A stretch of 64,000 bases of DNA, taken from the NCBI GenBank assembly GCA_963931925.1, contig OZ007581.1, positions 25,149,543-25,213,542 of the forward strand, read 5' to 3'. Source of the DNA: Onchidella celtica. Its lineage: Eukaryota; Mollusca; Gastropoda; Systellommatophora; Onchidiidae. Position numbers and translations under genes: made by a program. Each line of letters starts with the position of its first letter. Position 1 is the stretch's first letter. Below are positions 27,144 through 37,954 of this stretch, in pieces. The notes under the pieces were generated by a model. The model did not search any database. It was given only the letters and a program-made list of their open reading frames with translations, and was not told the DNA's origin.

Positions 27144-27949
27144 CTAGACTACAAACAAACTAGATTTCTTATTGCAGCAGCTTCGCTAAATGAGATCTCA
27201 CCTCTGACTAATCCATTCGGTATAAGCAGACTCCTAATAATCAGAAAGCTAACTGTGACAGTGTCCAGGGCTGCCTCGTTGCCTGCTGGGGGAGGTTTTA
27301 CTATAATTATTTCTGTCTGGCCGTCTTCAGATATGCAAAATACAGATTATGGTTCATAATTCTCAGAAATGAGACCACGAATACATTGTACGTCTTTGCT
27401 AGTTACAGTAAACTGTCGTGATCGTTGGCGGTCTGAGATTGTACTTGGACCCCTAGGTTCAAATGTAATATTACAGGAGTACCCCATTATTATGTGAACT
27501 CCCTTACTGCTCACGTCTTTAAACTTATGAGAATGATTTGGCAAATGTCAGTTTTAAACCTTCATTTTTTGTCCTCTCCTTTCTGCAGCTCCATTTTAAA
27601 TTCAAGTGTCAATCATGAATGCTTTCGTTTGAACATCTGATCCAGAGATGAGCGAATTAAAAACGTATTTTAAAAAAAGTGCTGCCACGTTCAGGAAACA
27701 ACCACAACATGAGAGAAGGAAGAAATATAATTATGATTATACGGTAATCTAGGAGAACTGATAAAACAGTGTCAGGTAATCGACCAATCGTATGTTAACT
27801 ACTGAACGTGTACTATTGGCGAATGTAATATAGTAGATATATTATGGCCGTTTCACAACAGCCCACAGAAAGAAGGTGTAAATGCAAATTTCAGAGATCC
27901 TCCAAAAACAAAGACCTCAATACTAGCCCACAGAAAGATAAAATGACAA
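27144..27949. other. No gene recognised
   Basis: No repeat partner or coding exon could be supported in this stretch. Confidence 0.35.
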
Positions 27950-28245
27950 GAGGTTGACGGGTGATAGGCTGCTCGCCCCTCACTTGCCTCTGATCTTCCT
28001 TTACCCGGGCAGCAGCCTTGTTAGGCCTGATCTCTCGATTCGCAACTGCCAAGGGATCTTTAATGTGTACGCGGACCCTCCTAGTTTTCCGTCCTTATCC
28101 GAGAAGACTAGATGCTGGATCCTACCTACCATAGGACCAGGGAACTGGAATTCTCCCCCAATATTCCAACATGCCTGCACCGACCGGGGAATCGAACACC
28201 CTCGGCATGAGAGGCGAGCATCTTGCCTCTAGACACAAGTGTCAA
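27950..28245 (-). mobile_element. tRNA-derived SINE, copy 1
   Basis: Read on the minus strand, it begins with a tRNA-like head (TCTAGAGGCAAG, CTCATGCCGAGG, then a B-box region). A body follows with CTTCTCGGATAAGGACGG and a CTTGGCAGTTGCG-like segment. The same head and body occur at 49545-49771 and 49817-50145. It is a retrotransposed repeat, not a tRNA gene. Confidence 0.75.
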
Positions 28246-29039
28246 ATGTCATGCCACACAGGACAGACATTTGACGGCATCTGATAGAGAAGGGTTCTAG
28301 CAATGCTCTACCACTTCATCACTTGACCGGGCCAGAACGAATTGACCGGTGGCTATTTTGTTTGAATTTTGTTAGGAGAGCGTAGTCTAACCAGAGGGTA
28401 TAGATGTATAGAGATATCTTACTTTTGCGAAATATCGAAACTACGTCGCTGCAGTAAACAAGAAACTGAAGTATTGAAAGAGACCGTCTTCACCAAAGAT
28501 AGTGTGCATATCTGTTTAGTGTGGTTTGTTCATATTTTTTGGGCTTATTAAAACTGTTTAGAGCCGTTTGTAAGTTCTTACGCCCCGTGGAAATGCACAA
28601 ACTGGTGTTGTTTACCGCAGCGACCTACTTTCCTCTCCACGCTAAAAGTAGTTTCGCGGAGCCTCCCGTGTCTCGCAGTAATGTAAAAGGCCACGCGATC
28701 CTAACAACAGTCATTTTGTTTTGGGGGAAATGTTGAACGTTTCCTATTCACTACAGGTTTCTTTTTTCCGAGATTTCATCAACACAGTGTTTTATGTTGG
28801 CATAATGATAGCAAAATAGTGGAGACGGTAGAGATATACGAATTTAACAGACCTATAGATATCTTCAACTTGGCCAGCATTGGAACCACTCTTTCTCTCA
28901 TGCAGGCAATCCAGTTGGACATTTGTAAACCCAAAAATGGACATACACGCATTTCTGATTGCCTCAATTACAGTGTAAGATGTGGACTGGGGAGTTAAAC
29001 GGCGCTCCTCATTCTCACGAGACCCAAACCAATACGTTT

Positions 29040-29180
29040 GACTGGGCGATTCAAAGGAAGTTACGTCTGACTCAAAACCGACGCAAAACAGGCTTGAATC
29101 AATGCAAGAAAAAAGAAAAAAAAAAACAAGAAAAAGTGAGGTGTAAATGCCAAGGGCAACGAACCTCCTAAAATTAAGAC
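29040..29180 (+). repeat. SINE 3' tail fragment
   Basis: An A-rich stretch, AAGTGAGG, and ATGCCAAGGGCAACGAACCT match the 3' end of the SINE at about 50080-50135. Confidence 0.5.
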
Positions 29181-29857
29181 CTAAACATGCTTTACTCAAT
29201 GCCCTACCAGCCGTACCCTCGATGTTAAAAAAAAGTGGCCCCTACACGCACAAGCCAACTGATCCACTCCGCGTGACTGGCCAAGACGGCATGACAAGTC
29301 ACCTTGCTCGATCATTCCCCTTACACGTTCAAGTTGGCCTGTGAAACTGGCTTAACCCGTCTTTGGTTTCTCCCCACAGCTCAAGTTTGCTTGACAATCA
29401 CGCTTGAACAAGCGTATCCTGTCCAGTCGGCTTGTGGCGTGTAGGGGCAGCTTAAAGTTACCTTTCAAAACCAGCCACATAAAGTGCAGAGAGAACACTG
29501 ACGTAGGCTCCAAAAGACCAATACACATGCTTGTCACTTCCATGTGGCTTCAAGCAAATGTAGTGGGAAATTAAAGGGATGCGGTCGGAGTTGTTCTGGG
29601 GAAGCAAGCACAATACTGCATGAAGTTATAACAGCGAAACAAAATATAAGGTGGTACTTGATGCAGGGGCCTGACCCCCTGATGTGGGGCGGGAGGAGAG
29701 GGGTATAGATAAGGAATGGTTTGAACAAATGACCCGGGGGGTCATGTGGGGACGGGGGTTGGTGGTGATCGACGGAGGGTTTGACAACTGATTTATTTTT
29801 TTTGGAGGGGGGGGGGGATAGATTTGACAATTGACAATTGACCGGAAGGGGAGGGGG

Positions 29858-30318
29858 TATATCCACTGGCTACCTATTGAGCAGCGAATAAAATATAAAT
29901 TGGCTTTATTTTGTTATAAATGTGTCAACAACATGTCGCCAGAGTATATTTCAGAACTTATAGAACTGCATCGCCCTGCAAGAGCATTAAGATCATCTTC
30001 TGACAACCTTAGACTAAAAGTACCCGTAGTGAACCTAAAAAGTTTTGGTGAAAGGGCTTTCAGCCATGTTGGGCCCAGGGTGTGGAATGAGATTCCTTTA
30101 GATGTCCGCAGTTCGCAAGTATTTTCACAGTTTAAAAGGATGTTAAAATGTCATTTGTATGAGAGTTTCTAGTCTATGTAAAAGCTATCTATTATTATTA
30201 TTATTATGTGTGTATCAATGTGGGTTGTGTGTGTGAGTTTACCCATGTATTTTTTGACATGTTTCTGTAAAGCGCATAGAGCATTTTTGTAATGGATATG
30301 CGCTATATAAATGCCATC

Positions 30319-30395
<77 letters not shown>

Positions 30396-30400
30396 GACAG
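29858..30400 (+). mobile_element. 5'-truncated non-LTR retrotransposon (LINE) 3' end
   Basis: An open frame to 30172 encodes the familiar C-terminal end of a LINE reverse transcriptase ORF: IHWLPIEQRIKYKLALF, then ARALRSSSDNLRLKVP and FSHVGPRVWNEIPLDVRSS. It is followed by a 3' UTR with TAAAGCGCATAGAGC and GCGCTATATAAATGCCATCC, then a (TTA)n tail of about 73 bp (30321-30393). This is typical of CR1/L2/Rex-type elements. Only the last ~100 codons remain, consistent with incomplete reverse transcription, so it is not autonomous. Confidence 0.85.
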
Positions 30401-31521
30401 AGGGTTTTGACAAGTGACGGGAGGGTGGGCGGGGCAAATGGAGGGGGAGGGGGGGGTTTTGACATTTTTTTGGTTGGTGTGGGGAAGGTAGATGTCAAAT
30501 AACATAACGTTTTGACAGTTAACCAAGGGAGGGCGGAGGAGTGGCAACTAACTGGGTTGTCCCAACTCACAGGATGGTGAGAGTGCGTTGGCGACAACAG
30601 ACGGATGGCGGGGTAGTGAGCGGCAAATGCCCGAGGGTTACTGTAGTGTCACCAAAGCTACTAGAATGATACAGTATTATGAGACACTCCCTTCTTCGCT
30701 CCTCTAAAACAACCATGAACACAGTTTGCGCGTTGATCTGGGGGTAGGGGTGGGGTTGAAGCCCACAGTGCATTGCATGAAAAGAATGTTTGATATAGTG
30801 ATAGTCTAATGATGCGTATTTGTTACAACACCACTACAACTAAAATAAAAGCCCGAGTTTTCCTATAGCGATTGAAGTTATAATTACAAAACAACTGATT
30901 TCAACCAAGGCATTCAGTAATAACTAAACAGTGAAAAATTCAATATTTTCCCTGTAGTGGCTTTGTAAGATACGGCATTGTTCATGACTTCCCCCACATT
31001 CGCGCCTACGTGGTGACGCGAAATCTGTGCACTCTAAACGCCGTGGGTGTCTCACTTTATCTGGTAATCTTCGGGGTTACTGACTCACAAGTGGATTTAC
31101 ATAAACCCAACACGCCAGACATGCTCCAATGTCTAGGTATAATCATACGTTAGACGTACTTGACAGGGTTCTATACATATGTTGCATAAAGTATTTCCCA
31201 TTTCTTTTAATGGCTATCAGAATGATTTCCACATGCCTTTGAAGGCGGTAACAAGACGACTTCTCCATGTTGTTTTGTTTCGATGTGGTATGCGAAAAGT
31301 CTCGATTTTTACTTCGGCTTCTAGAATGATCATTGACTTTACTCTCGGATTTGTTTTGTTTTATCGCCCTCTGAGTTTCCTTTTTTTTTCAACAACAACA
31401 ACAACAAAATGCGCACCCCATTCCGATTGGTAAAAAGCGTTTGGTTTTTTTTTTACTGTTTCAAACATACTAAAATAATAATAATACTGTTTCTCCTATG
31501 CTTTTGCTCTGCTACCTCGTC
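30401..31521. other. No gene recognised; G-rich flank of LINE
   Basis: G-rich patches with GGGTTTTGACA-like units recur on both sides of the LINE (about 29690-29850 and 30400-30560). The LINE therefore inserted into a diverged tandem array of GGGGTTTGACAA-type units. The rest is unremarkable. Confidence 0.4.
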
Positions 31522-31529
31522 CTCTAGAC

Positions 31530-31726
31530 CAGGGGTCACCAAACTTTTTTCACAGAGGGCCGGATAACTGACAGACTTACAAGCGCGGGCCGCATAAGCA
31601 ATCTGTTCAATACTGTCTTGCAAACCAGGAGAAAAACTCTAGACTGGCTTTATCAAACACAATCAAGAACCATGGAGGGCCGGATGAACTGACGCCGCAG
31701 ACCGGGCCGTAGTGTGGTGACCCCTG
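31530..31726. mobile_element. hAT-type MITE with 8-bp target duplication
   Basis: The ends CAGGGGTCACCA... and ...TGGTGACCCCTG are inverted. The 8-bp sequence CTCTAGAC directly flanks both (31522-31529 and 31727-31734), the hAT signature. The 197-bp interior has the GGGCCGGAT/GCGGGCCGC blocks often seen in hAT MITEs and no coding content. It lies about 160 bp past the stop of gene C. Confidence 0.9.
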
Positions 31727-31889
31727 CTCTAGACCCAACATCTTCGCTTCTCAATTTCAAACTTTGGCGGTTCAAAATTGGGTTTGTATTTCAGCTTATC
31801 AGGGAGGCCATTTCTTTTCTTTATAATTAAAGAAAGAAGCCAAATTTTTTCTTCCAAATTTACTGTCAAGAATCAGAGTGTTCAGTGGA

Positions 31890-33110
31890 TTACGTCAGAC
31901 CACCCAGAAAGTTTATTACATCCGAAATACCAAAACAACGGGGGGAGGGGGGGGGGGAGGGTGTATTAAACAGATGAACAAAATAAGCATTATCATCATC
32001 AGCGTCATCACCATCATCTTCATCATCATCATCACTCTGACTAACCACGTCTTTGGCCGGCTGAATTCTCTCAGATTTTCCATAGTAGATCCACCTGGCC
32101 ACTGTGTCGAAAGGCGTGCTTGAATTAAAGATATCTTTGGGAAAGAAACCCTTCTCCTCAATAACACATACAGGTATGTCCGAGATGCGAATTGGTGACG
32201 AGGAAGAAGACATCGCCTCTATTTGGTCATTGAATTCCTTAACTGTTACACATTTTAAAGCATGTGTCTTCACAAACCGTTCAAAGTCTGACATATATAC
32301 GTTCATTTCGTTAAGGTTTCCCTTGGTGGAAATGACATATCCACGTGATTTTTCTGCATTTTCACTGCCGGTGAAGTAAGATACAACGCCAGTGGTCCTC
32401 ATGGCTTCAGGAATACGAGTCAAGAATGTCCTTTCACCAAATAATACACCGCCTCCACTAGTAGCAGCAAGTTGCTCTAAGCCAAACTCCAGAGGTTTGG
32501 TCGTATTGCACGTCAAAGGTACATCGGTTTTCTTCAGTGTTAAAAATGGCACTGATTGTTTCAATTCCTGAAACCAAGTGTTGTAATATCTCGCATCCAT
32601 CACTGGTAGTTCATTGTAATGAAAGAATATCTGCTGAGGATAAAGAATCTTGATGATGCTGATCAACGCCAAATGGTCTTCAAATCTGAACACTTTCTTT
32701 CCACACCAGACAAAATGCGCTGTTGTTGGTGCTTCTCCCGGGCGTTGCACGTGAGTTTTTTCAGAATAGGTTCCTGTTCCGATAGCATCATTATCGAGCA
32801 CTATGGGAAACAATACTGATGCTACATTGCGCCTTTCATAGTAAGAAATATCTTTAAACAGCGGCATATCGTCAGCTTTAGCAGGCTTTTCGCACTTTGA
32901 AGCTACTTGGCCAACCAAGACGGTGATTTTGGTGGCATTATCCTGTCTGACAGGCAAGGAGGAATTTTTGGCTGGTTCATATCTGCTCTCCATTTGTACA
33001 GTACCACATTTTGTACTGATTACGTGGACCGTAAATCCATAGACAAAAATATACATTCCCATCGCGAACAGGAAAGTAAATGTTAGGTATTTAAATTGAA
33101 ATCGATTCAT
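31890..33110 (-). CDS. Glycosyltransferase-like gene C, single exon, type II membrane protein (406 aa), DXD absent
   Basis: A single open frame encodes a short cytoplasmic N-terminus, one membrane anchor (about residues 9-31, LTFTFLFAMGMYIFVYGF), a stem, and a lumenal domain with AHFVWCGKKVFRFEDHLALI (131-150) and IFFHYNELPVMDARYYNTWF (161-180). These are typical of Golgi GT32-like enzymes and of genes A and B. At the expected DXD place (about 218-230) the chain reads GGGVLFGERTFLTR, with no Asp pair, so catalysis by the usual metal-dependent route is doubtful. Two N-glycosylation sequons are visible at N49 and N202. The C-terminus carries an Asp run (about 360-373) encoded by an ATC microsatellite and a Pro-rich tail, which look like recent additions. 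Genes A and B are intron-rich, so this may be a retrogene or an intronless paralog. Confidence 0.75.
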   Translation of the reverse strand: MNRFQFKYLTFTFLFAMGMYIFVYGFTVHVISTKCGTVQMESRYEPAKNSSLPVRQDNATKITVLVGQVASKCEKPAKADDMPLFKDISYYERRNVASVLFPIVLDNDAIGTGTYSEKTHVQRPGEAPTTAHFVWCGKKVFRFEDHLALISIIKILYPQQIFFHYNELPVMDARYYNTWFQELKQSVPFLTLKKTDVPLTCNTTKPLEFGLEQLAATSGGGVLFGERTFLTRIPEAMRTTGVVSYFTGSENAEKSRGYVISTKGNLNEMNVYMSDFERFVKTHALKCVTVKEFNDQIEAMSSSSSPIRISDIPVCVIEEKGFFPKDIFNSSTPFDTVARWIYYGKSERIQPAKDVVSQSDDDDEDDGDDADDDNAYFVHLFNTPSPPPSPRCFGISDVINFLGGLT

Positions 33111-33243
33111 GTTTCACCAGAAGGACGGAATCTTGGATTTGGTGACTTCTGAATAAAGTTCCTGTGCGGAAAGATGACAAAATAATACAAATTGTAAAGT
33201 TCAGTAAAAGAAACATCATGCTAGATTTTTAACTGCATGAAAT
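33088..33243 (-). repeat. Duplicated 5' end segment of gene C (gene-proximal copy)
   Basis: The start region and upstream sequence of gene C (ATTTAAATTGAAATCGATTC..., TTCTGAATAAAGTTCCTGTG, AACTGCATGAAA) recur in the same orientation at 33626-33757. The distal copy lacks the ATG. Confidence 0.65.
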
Positions 33244-33245
33244 GT

Positions 33246-33550
33246 CTATAGACCCTTTTCACTTCCGCGTTACGGTTGTTTGCGGGGAGCCGCACGGCTT
33301 CGAAAAGCATCGTGTAGGGCAAAAACTTCTTCTTGCCTTAGTGATGGCATCTGAATATGTGCACAGTCTAAGCAAACATGAATTTTTTATGCCAGAACCA
33401 GCACGTAACGGGTTTGTACAGTTGGGTGCCGAACAAGAGGATGGCATCGTTCGACCGTTGTCCACGGCTTCCACCCTACAAGTGGGGCCCGCCGCCATTT
33501 TGTTTGCAAATCACGTGATATGGAGGACGGTAAATGAAAAGGGTCCATAG
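33246..33550 (-). mobile_element. 305-bp MITE with THAP-like start, copy 1 (possible P-element derivative)
   Basis: The inverted ends are CTATAGACCCTTTTCA and CTATGGACCCTTTTCA. The same 305-bp unit is present in the opposite orientation at 47817-48121. The minus strand carries ATG plus PSSCSAPNCTNPLRAGSGI, which resembles the first zinc ligands of a THAP domain, the N-terminal DNA-binding domain of P-element transposases. The rest of the domain is scrambled. No convincing target duplication was seen. Confidence 0.65.
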
Positions 33551-33587
33551 CATCTGACACGTTAATATTAACATTGCGAACAAGAAC

Positions 33588-33625
33588 GTAAATGCCATCC
33601 ATTATTAGTATTATTATTATTTTTA
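33588..33625 (+). repeat. LINE tail remnant
   Basis: TAAATGCCATCCATTATTA followed by ATT repeats matches the extreme 3' end of the LINE at 30309-30330. Confidence 0.55.
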
Positions 33626-33757
33626 TTTAAATTGAAATCGATTCTGTTGTCTTTGACGATTTCTGAATAAAGTTTCTGTGCAGAAAAATGAGGAAATAAT
33701 GCAAATTGTGTAGGTCAGTATAGAAATATGCTAGAATTGCAACTGCATGAAACGGCA
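33626..33757 (-). repeat. Duplicated 5' end segment of gene C (distal copy)
   Basis: Similar to 33088-33243 (TTTCTGAATAAAGTTTCTGTG, GAAATAATGCAAATTG, CAACTGCATGAAA) but the initiator ATG is absent. The two copies bracket the 305-bp MITE and a LINE tail remnant. Confidence 0.6.
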
Positions 33758-34420
33758 ATATCATTTGACGATTTATTGCGCTAATAAAACGCTATTTCTC
33801 TCTCACGCAAAAGGCTAAAATGAGCCAAAGCAACATCAAGGACAAAAAACTATTTCGTGTTTTTGCATTCGCAAAGGCTCACTTTAGCTAAAACCCACCG
33901 GGGAACGATGCTGTAAATAAGGAAATGAACGAAGCCACTTTTTGAAACTGAGAATTTGATCAAGCAAAAGAACTGGCAAGAATTGATACACCAACCGGCT
34001 AAAAGGAATACATAAATACAATCGGTTACTGAACCATGGGTGGTTATTCCATACCATGATGAATATAGGATTGGTAATAATAAAAGGTGTCACTGTTAAA
34101 AAAGTAAATAAATAAAATGAAACTGAATTATCCGGTTCATTTTCCCTTTTCAAACCGCATCATTATTGGATTAACAGACATTGAAATGTAAATATCAATA
34201 TTTATAGTCTGCATAAATCTGATACGCAACTTTAAAAATCAATCTACCATATGTGAAAGTCTAATAAGTAACAACTTACTTGTTTTCAAAGTACGTATCT
34301 CCGTGGAAAAAATAACCGAAACGTGTGGAAATGAAAGCATGCAGTTTAAGCCACTCGGTTTATTCTGCATTGTCTGTGGCGTGGAGTGGGTTTGCCAGCG
34401 CCCGGTGTAAGGTTGCCCAT

Positions 34421-34595
34421 ATAAAGGCCACCGAATTCTGCCACCGAGCCACTAGGCGCTTTAGGTGAGAAGAATTGCACTAGATAATTTCAACAATTGC
34501 AAATAGAGCCCACCTACATTCGGTCCGTTTGTATAGTGCAATTCTTCTCACCTAAAGCGCCTAGTGGCTCGGTGACAGAATTCGGTGGCCTTTAT
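34421..34595. repeat. Near-perfect inverted repeat with 62-bp arms
   Basis: The left arm 34421-34482 and right arm 34534-34595 are complementary apart from one mismatch, with a 51-base loop. Each arm contains ACCGAGCCACTAGGCGCTTT and GGTGAGAAGAATTGCACTA. A transcript of either strand would fold into a long hairpin. It may be a fold-back MITE. Confidence 0.9.
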
Positions 34596-34694
34596 GTTTG
34601 TACCCTAAGGCAAGTATTGCGCCCCCCCCCCCGGCCTGTGGAGCGTGAGCACTCTCTGGGCCTGAGTCCTTATCACCAGTCACCCCCCCCCCCT

Positions 34695-34925
34695 CCAACA
34701 TACACACACGCATACACAACCACACACACACACGCATACACAACCACACACACACACAACCACACACACACACGCATACACAACCACACACACACACGCA
34801 TACACACACACACGCATACACAACCACATCACACACACAACCACACACACACACACACGCATACACAACCACACACACACACAACCACACACACACACAC
34901 GCATACACAACCACACACACACAAA
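34695..34925. repeat. CA/ACGCATAC microsatellite
   Basis: Interspersed (CA)n, ACGCATACACAACC units and variants. The long open frames across it are low-complexity artefacts. Confidence 0.95.
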
Positions 34926-34929
34926 CAAA

Positions 34930-35874
34930 TTCTAAGAAAATAGTGAAAAATCAAAGAAAAGTGCATTTTAATGCTGTTCTACCCACAGTTATTTGAAATC
35001 ACACGATTTTAAATTGTAGACTTCTTGTCTGTTACAGTACTGACATCTGCATTGAATTAAATCTCTCTCAAGGAGGGAGGGGGGGGGGCGGGTCCTGAAG
35101 GTGATTTTTCTAAACACTTCACTGCGCACCCTTTTGATCATTACTGTTGGATTCAGCATGTTCAGATGAGGGGAAAACAGTAAAAAAAAAATGACGAAGG
35201 TTGTCATGGAAACGGCGGCCATCTTGAATTTCCCAGCGCAAATTTTGCAAATTTCAAATTTCTCCTCTCTCAAAAATTATCCGACTTGTTTGAAATTTTC
35301 TTTAAAACTTTCCGGTGCAGCTACCCTTTCATGAAATAGAGAGCTTTTTGATGAGATTACTTTATGAAAAAAAAATTGAAATGCACATAATGTAAGGACA
35401 ATTCGTTTCTCTCCCAGTATTGGCCCTTAAACAGCTCATTTCAAGAAAACTAAGAAACACTTTCCAAATATCTCTCTATTTATTTTATTGTATACCTATA
35501 GACATGATATGCGCCAACGCGTTCTTCGATTGGTTCATAAGTAAGGAAGGACATAGAAATGACGTGATGAAAAATCAAGTTTCGAGAAAAATGCGTCTTG
35601 AAAGTTGTAATAGCTGAAACTTGAGTGAACAGTAGGGAACACTTCGAAACAGGTAAGCGAGACTACCACCTTCCCAGCTTCTTTCCGCAGTCGATCTTTC
35701 TCTTCGGCCTGGCGACATTGTGTTTCTCTTCTTTTCTAATTCTTTCTTCAGTGCCTTCTGGGTTCTATTCAAGAGGCATTTCCCTTGTCTGGCCACTCCA
35801 TGCTTTCCTCCAAATTGCTGATTAAATTTTATTTCGGCGATCATAGCTGCAGCATTCAACTCTGCTCACCAGTG
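34930..35874. other. No gene supported
   Basis: The minus-strand frame at 35575-35859 (MNAAAMIAEIKFNQQFGGKH...) is charged and might be a transposon-protein fragment, but I recognise no domain. The rest is unremarkable. Confidence 0.35.
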
Positions 35875-36394
35875 GTCGTATGCATGAACTTGGTGTGAAA
35901 CCGCCAGTTTTGCACCATGGTGCAGGTTTAGTAGTGCGAACGGCCATCTTGGTGAAAACTCAAATTTAGTCAGCATGCATGAAGTAAAGTTACACCTACC
36001 TCTACCTATGCATCAATTGCCGCTTACTACTGTAACAGAAACTGACATTGCGCATGCACAGAATTTGTATTGGCCAATCAATGCCACGAGGAAACAACGC
36101 TGATCAAAAATTAAATTTAGAGATCGAGGGTGGGTAGACTTTTTATCCTTGGCCCATAAAGTCGCGGATTAGAATAAAATATTAGTTACTTTCTTTCTAG
36201 AAAAGCCACTTTCTCAAGCGAGTTACGCACTGCCTAGCTGATTTGTTAGTCTTCGGAGAAAGCGTATGCTTACGAACCCTTTACACGTGGGTTTGAGCCT
36301 ACGCAAAGTTCATGCATACTTGGGTAATGTTTTGCACCGGCGCGTAAGGCTTACGCTACCGTGTAACCACTTGTGAACAGTTCATGTGTACGGC
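35875..36394. mobile_element. MITE family B, copy 2
   Basis: The inverted ends TCGTATGCATGAACT and AGTTCATGTGTACGG bound about 520 bp that match 3191-3702 in reverse complement. The LTR retrotransposon inserted only about 12 bp beyond its right end. Confidence 0.7.
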
Positions 36395-36406
36395 CACAGG
36401 CATCTT

Positions 36407-37598
36407 TGTCACAAATCCCAGACTGGGAGATGTAATAGTTTATGACAGGACGACAATCACGAACAAACAAGTTTAACACTTAACAAAACAACCCATCAGA
36501 CTCACACATTTATTAAACATAATTATACATATAATAGCGCAATTACATACATTATATTATTGAAATGACTGCCGTACAACGGCCTTATTCTCACACACAC
36601 TCTCCCTCGGATCCACAATCCGGTAGTTACTCCTAAAGGCACTTCGGCCTCAGCCTCTCCCCTCAGGGTCTTAATAGCACATTAATAATTTACTGGCACC
36701 GCAGTCTCGCAATATCCCCTCCCTATTGTCATACACCTTAGCACTCCCCTAGCACCTCAGCAGGGCAATAACACGTTATTATTTCCATAGCCACCAACAT
36801 GGCAACAACATAGTATCAGTTCACTAGCCTATCAACATGGCAACAATATAGTATCTCATTCACTCTCATATCTACGTCCCTGTCCGTGGCCTGACTGCCA
36901 CGACTTTATGTGCCTCTACTGTCCTGCCCCGACAGTCTCACTTCTGGCCTATGTGCGGCCTCCGGCCCTATGCTGGCCTATCCCCTGTGCTCATCGAGGT
37001 GGCTCTGCGGCCCGTCCTCGACACCTACAAGAATAACATTACATTGGTATAATACCCTACCATTTCTATTCACTCCACCTCTCCTTACAATCCATGAAGC
37101 GTACACACACTAGTTCACCTTTCACTCACCACACATCTTACGGTAACACACCTCCATCGGAGTACACACTACTCACTCGCGCTACACATCCATGACTCAC
37201 TTTCATCTATCGCTCATGGCGCACATTGCTATATCCAATATCAAGGACTTCCACATTCCTCACATATACTTATTCACATCATGGTAATAGACGAATATAA
37301 TATAATACATCAATCATAATAATCAATCAACGTTCTACATACCAGTCATTACTGGAACAACACTCATCCGTCTCCCGACTGCTTTCACTTATGTCCGCCC
37401 GCTGGGCTCTTATTCACAGGTCCGCTCCGTCGGACCTTCTAACTTGCAGTGATAGTTATACAGCGCTTTCGCCTCATTCAGACCCCCCCCCCCCACTACT
37501 CACAACAGCACGCTTAACTTGCTGTCTACTGTGAGTCCTTCTTACTCTACACCCGCTCTGTAGCAATCCCCTTAATTGCAATCACTCCACTCGTGACA
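36407..37598 (-). repeat. 3' LTR
   Basis: 1192 bp, TG...CA ends. Compared with the other LTR I see two substitutions (about 37470 and 37581) and a longer C run (12 against 7). Confidence 0.95.
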
Positions 37599-37614
37599 TC
37601 ATCCCCCACCCCAA
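37599..37614 (-). other. Polypurine tract region
   Basis: On the minus strand TTGGGGTGGGGGATGA lies directly before the 3' LTR, the place where plus-strand priming occurs in LTR elements. Confidence 0.65.
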
Positions 37615-37954
37615 AAAAATTAATGCAATTAATTTCAAATCGCATCAAGATGACTGTCAACGAGTGAGCGTGAGCAATACGTACACTAAAAAAAATGACC
37701 TAGCAGTTCCCCTAGTATATAAAATACCGGAATCGGGGGAAAACATGGGGATCAATATGGTCTGCAATATGCATATATGTGTCACATCATCAATAGCTAA
37801 CTAAACACAATACCTAATACAGAATCAAAAGCCAATCAACCTATCAACCATTCTTCATATCATATTTATAATGTCAATATTTTAAAGTCGACTCATTCAC
37901 ACAGATCCTGTCAATGTTCCTGTCCTCCGATGTATAAGCTCCTGAAATCTTGCC

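Noticed and set aside
30169-30597. 142-codon minus-strand frame with long Ile or Asn runs
   Set aside because: It is a translation of the LINE (ATT)n tail and surrounding G-rich repeat.
34497-34943. Cys/Val- and His/Thr-rich open frames on both strands
   Set aside because: They are translations of the (CA)n/ACGCATAC microsatellite.
35575-35859. 94-codon charged minus-strand frame
   Set aside because: No recognisable domain, repeat partner or clear splice context.
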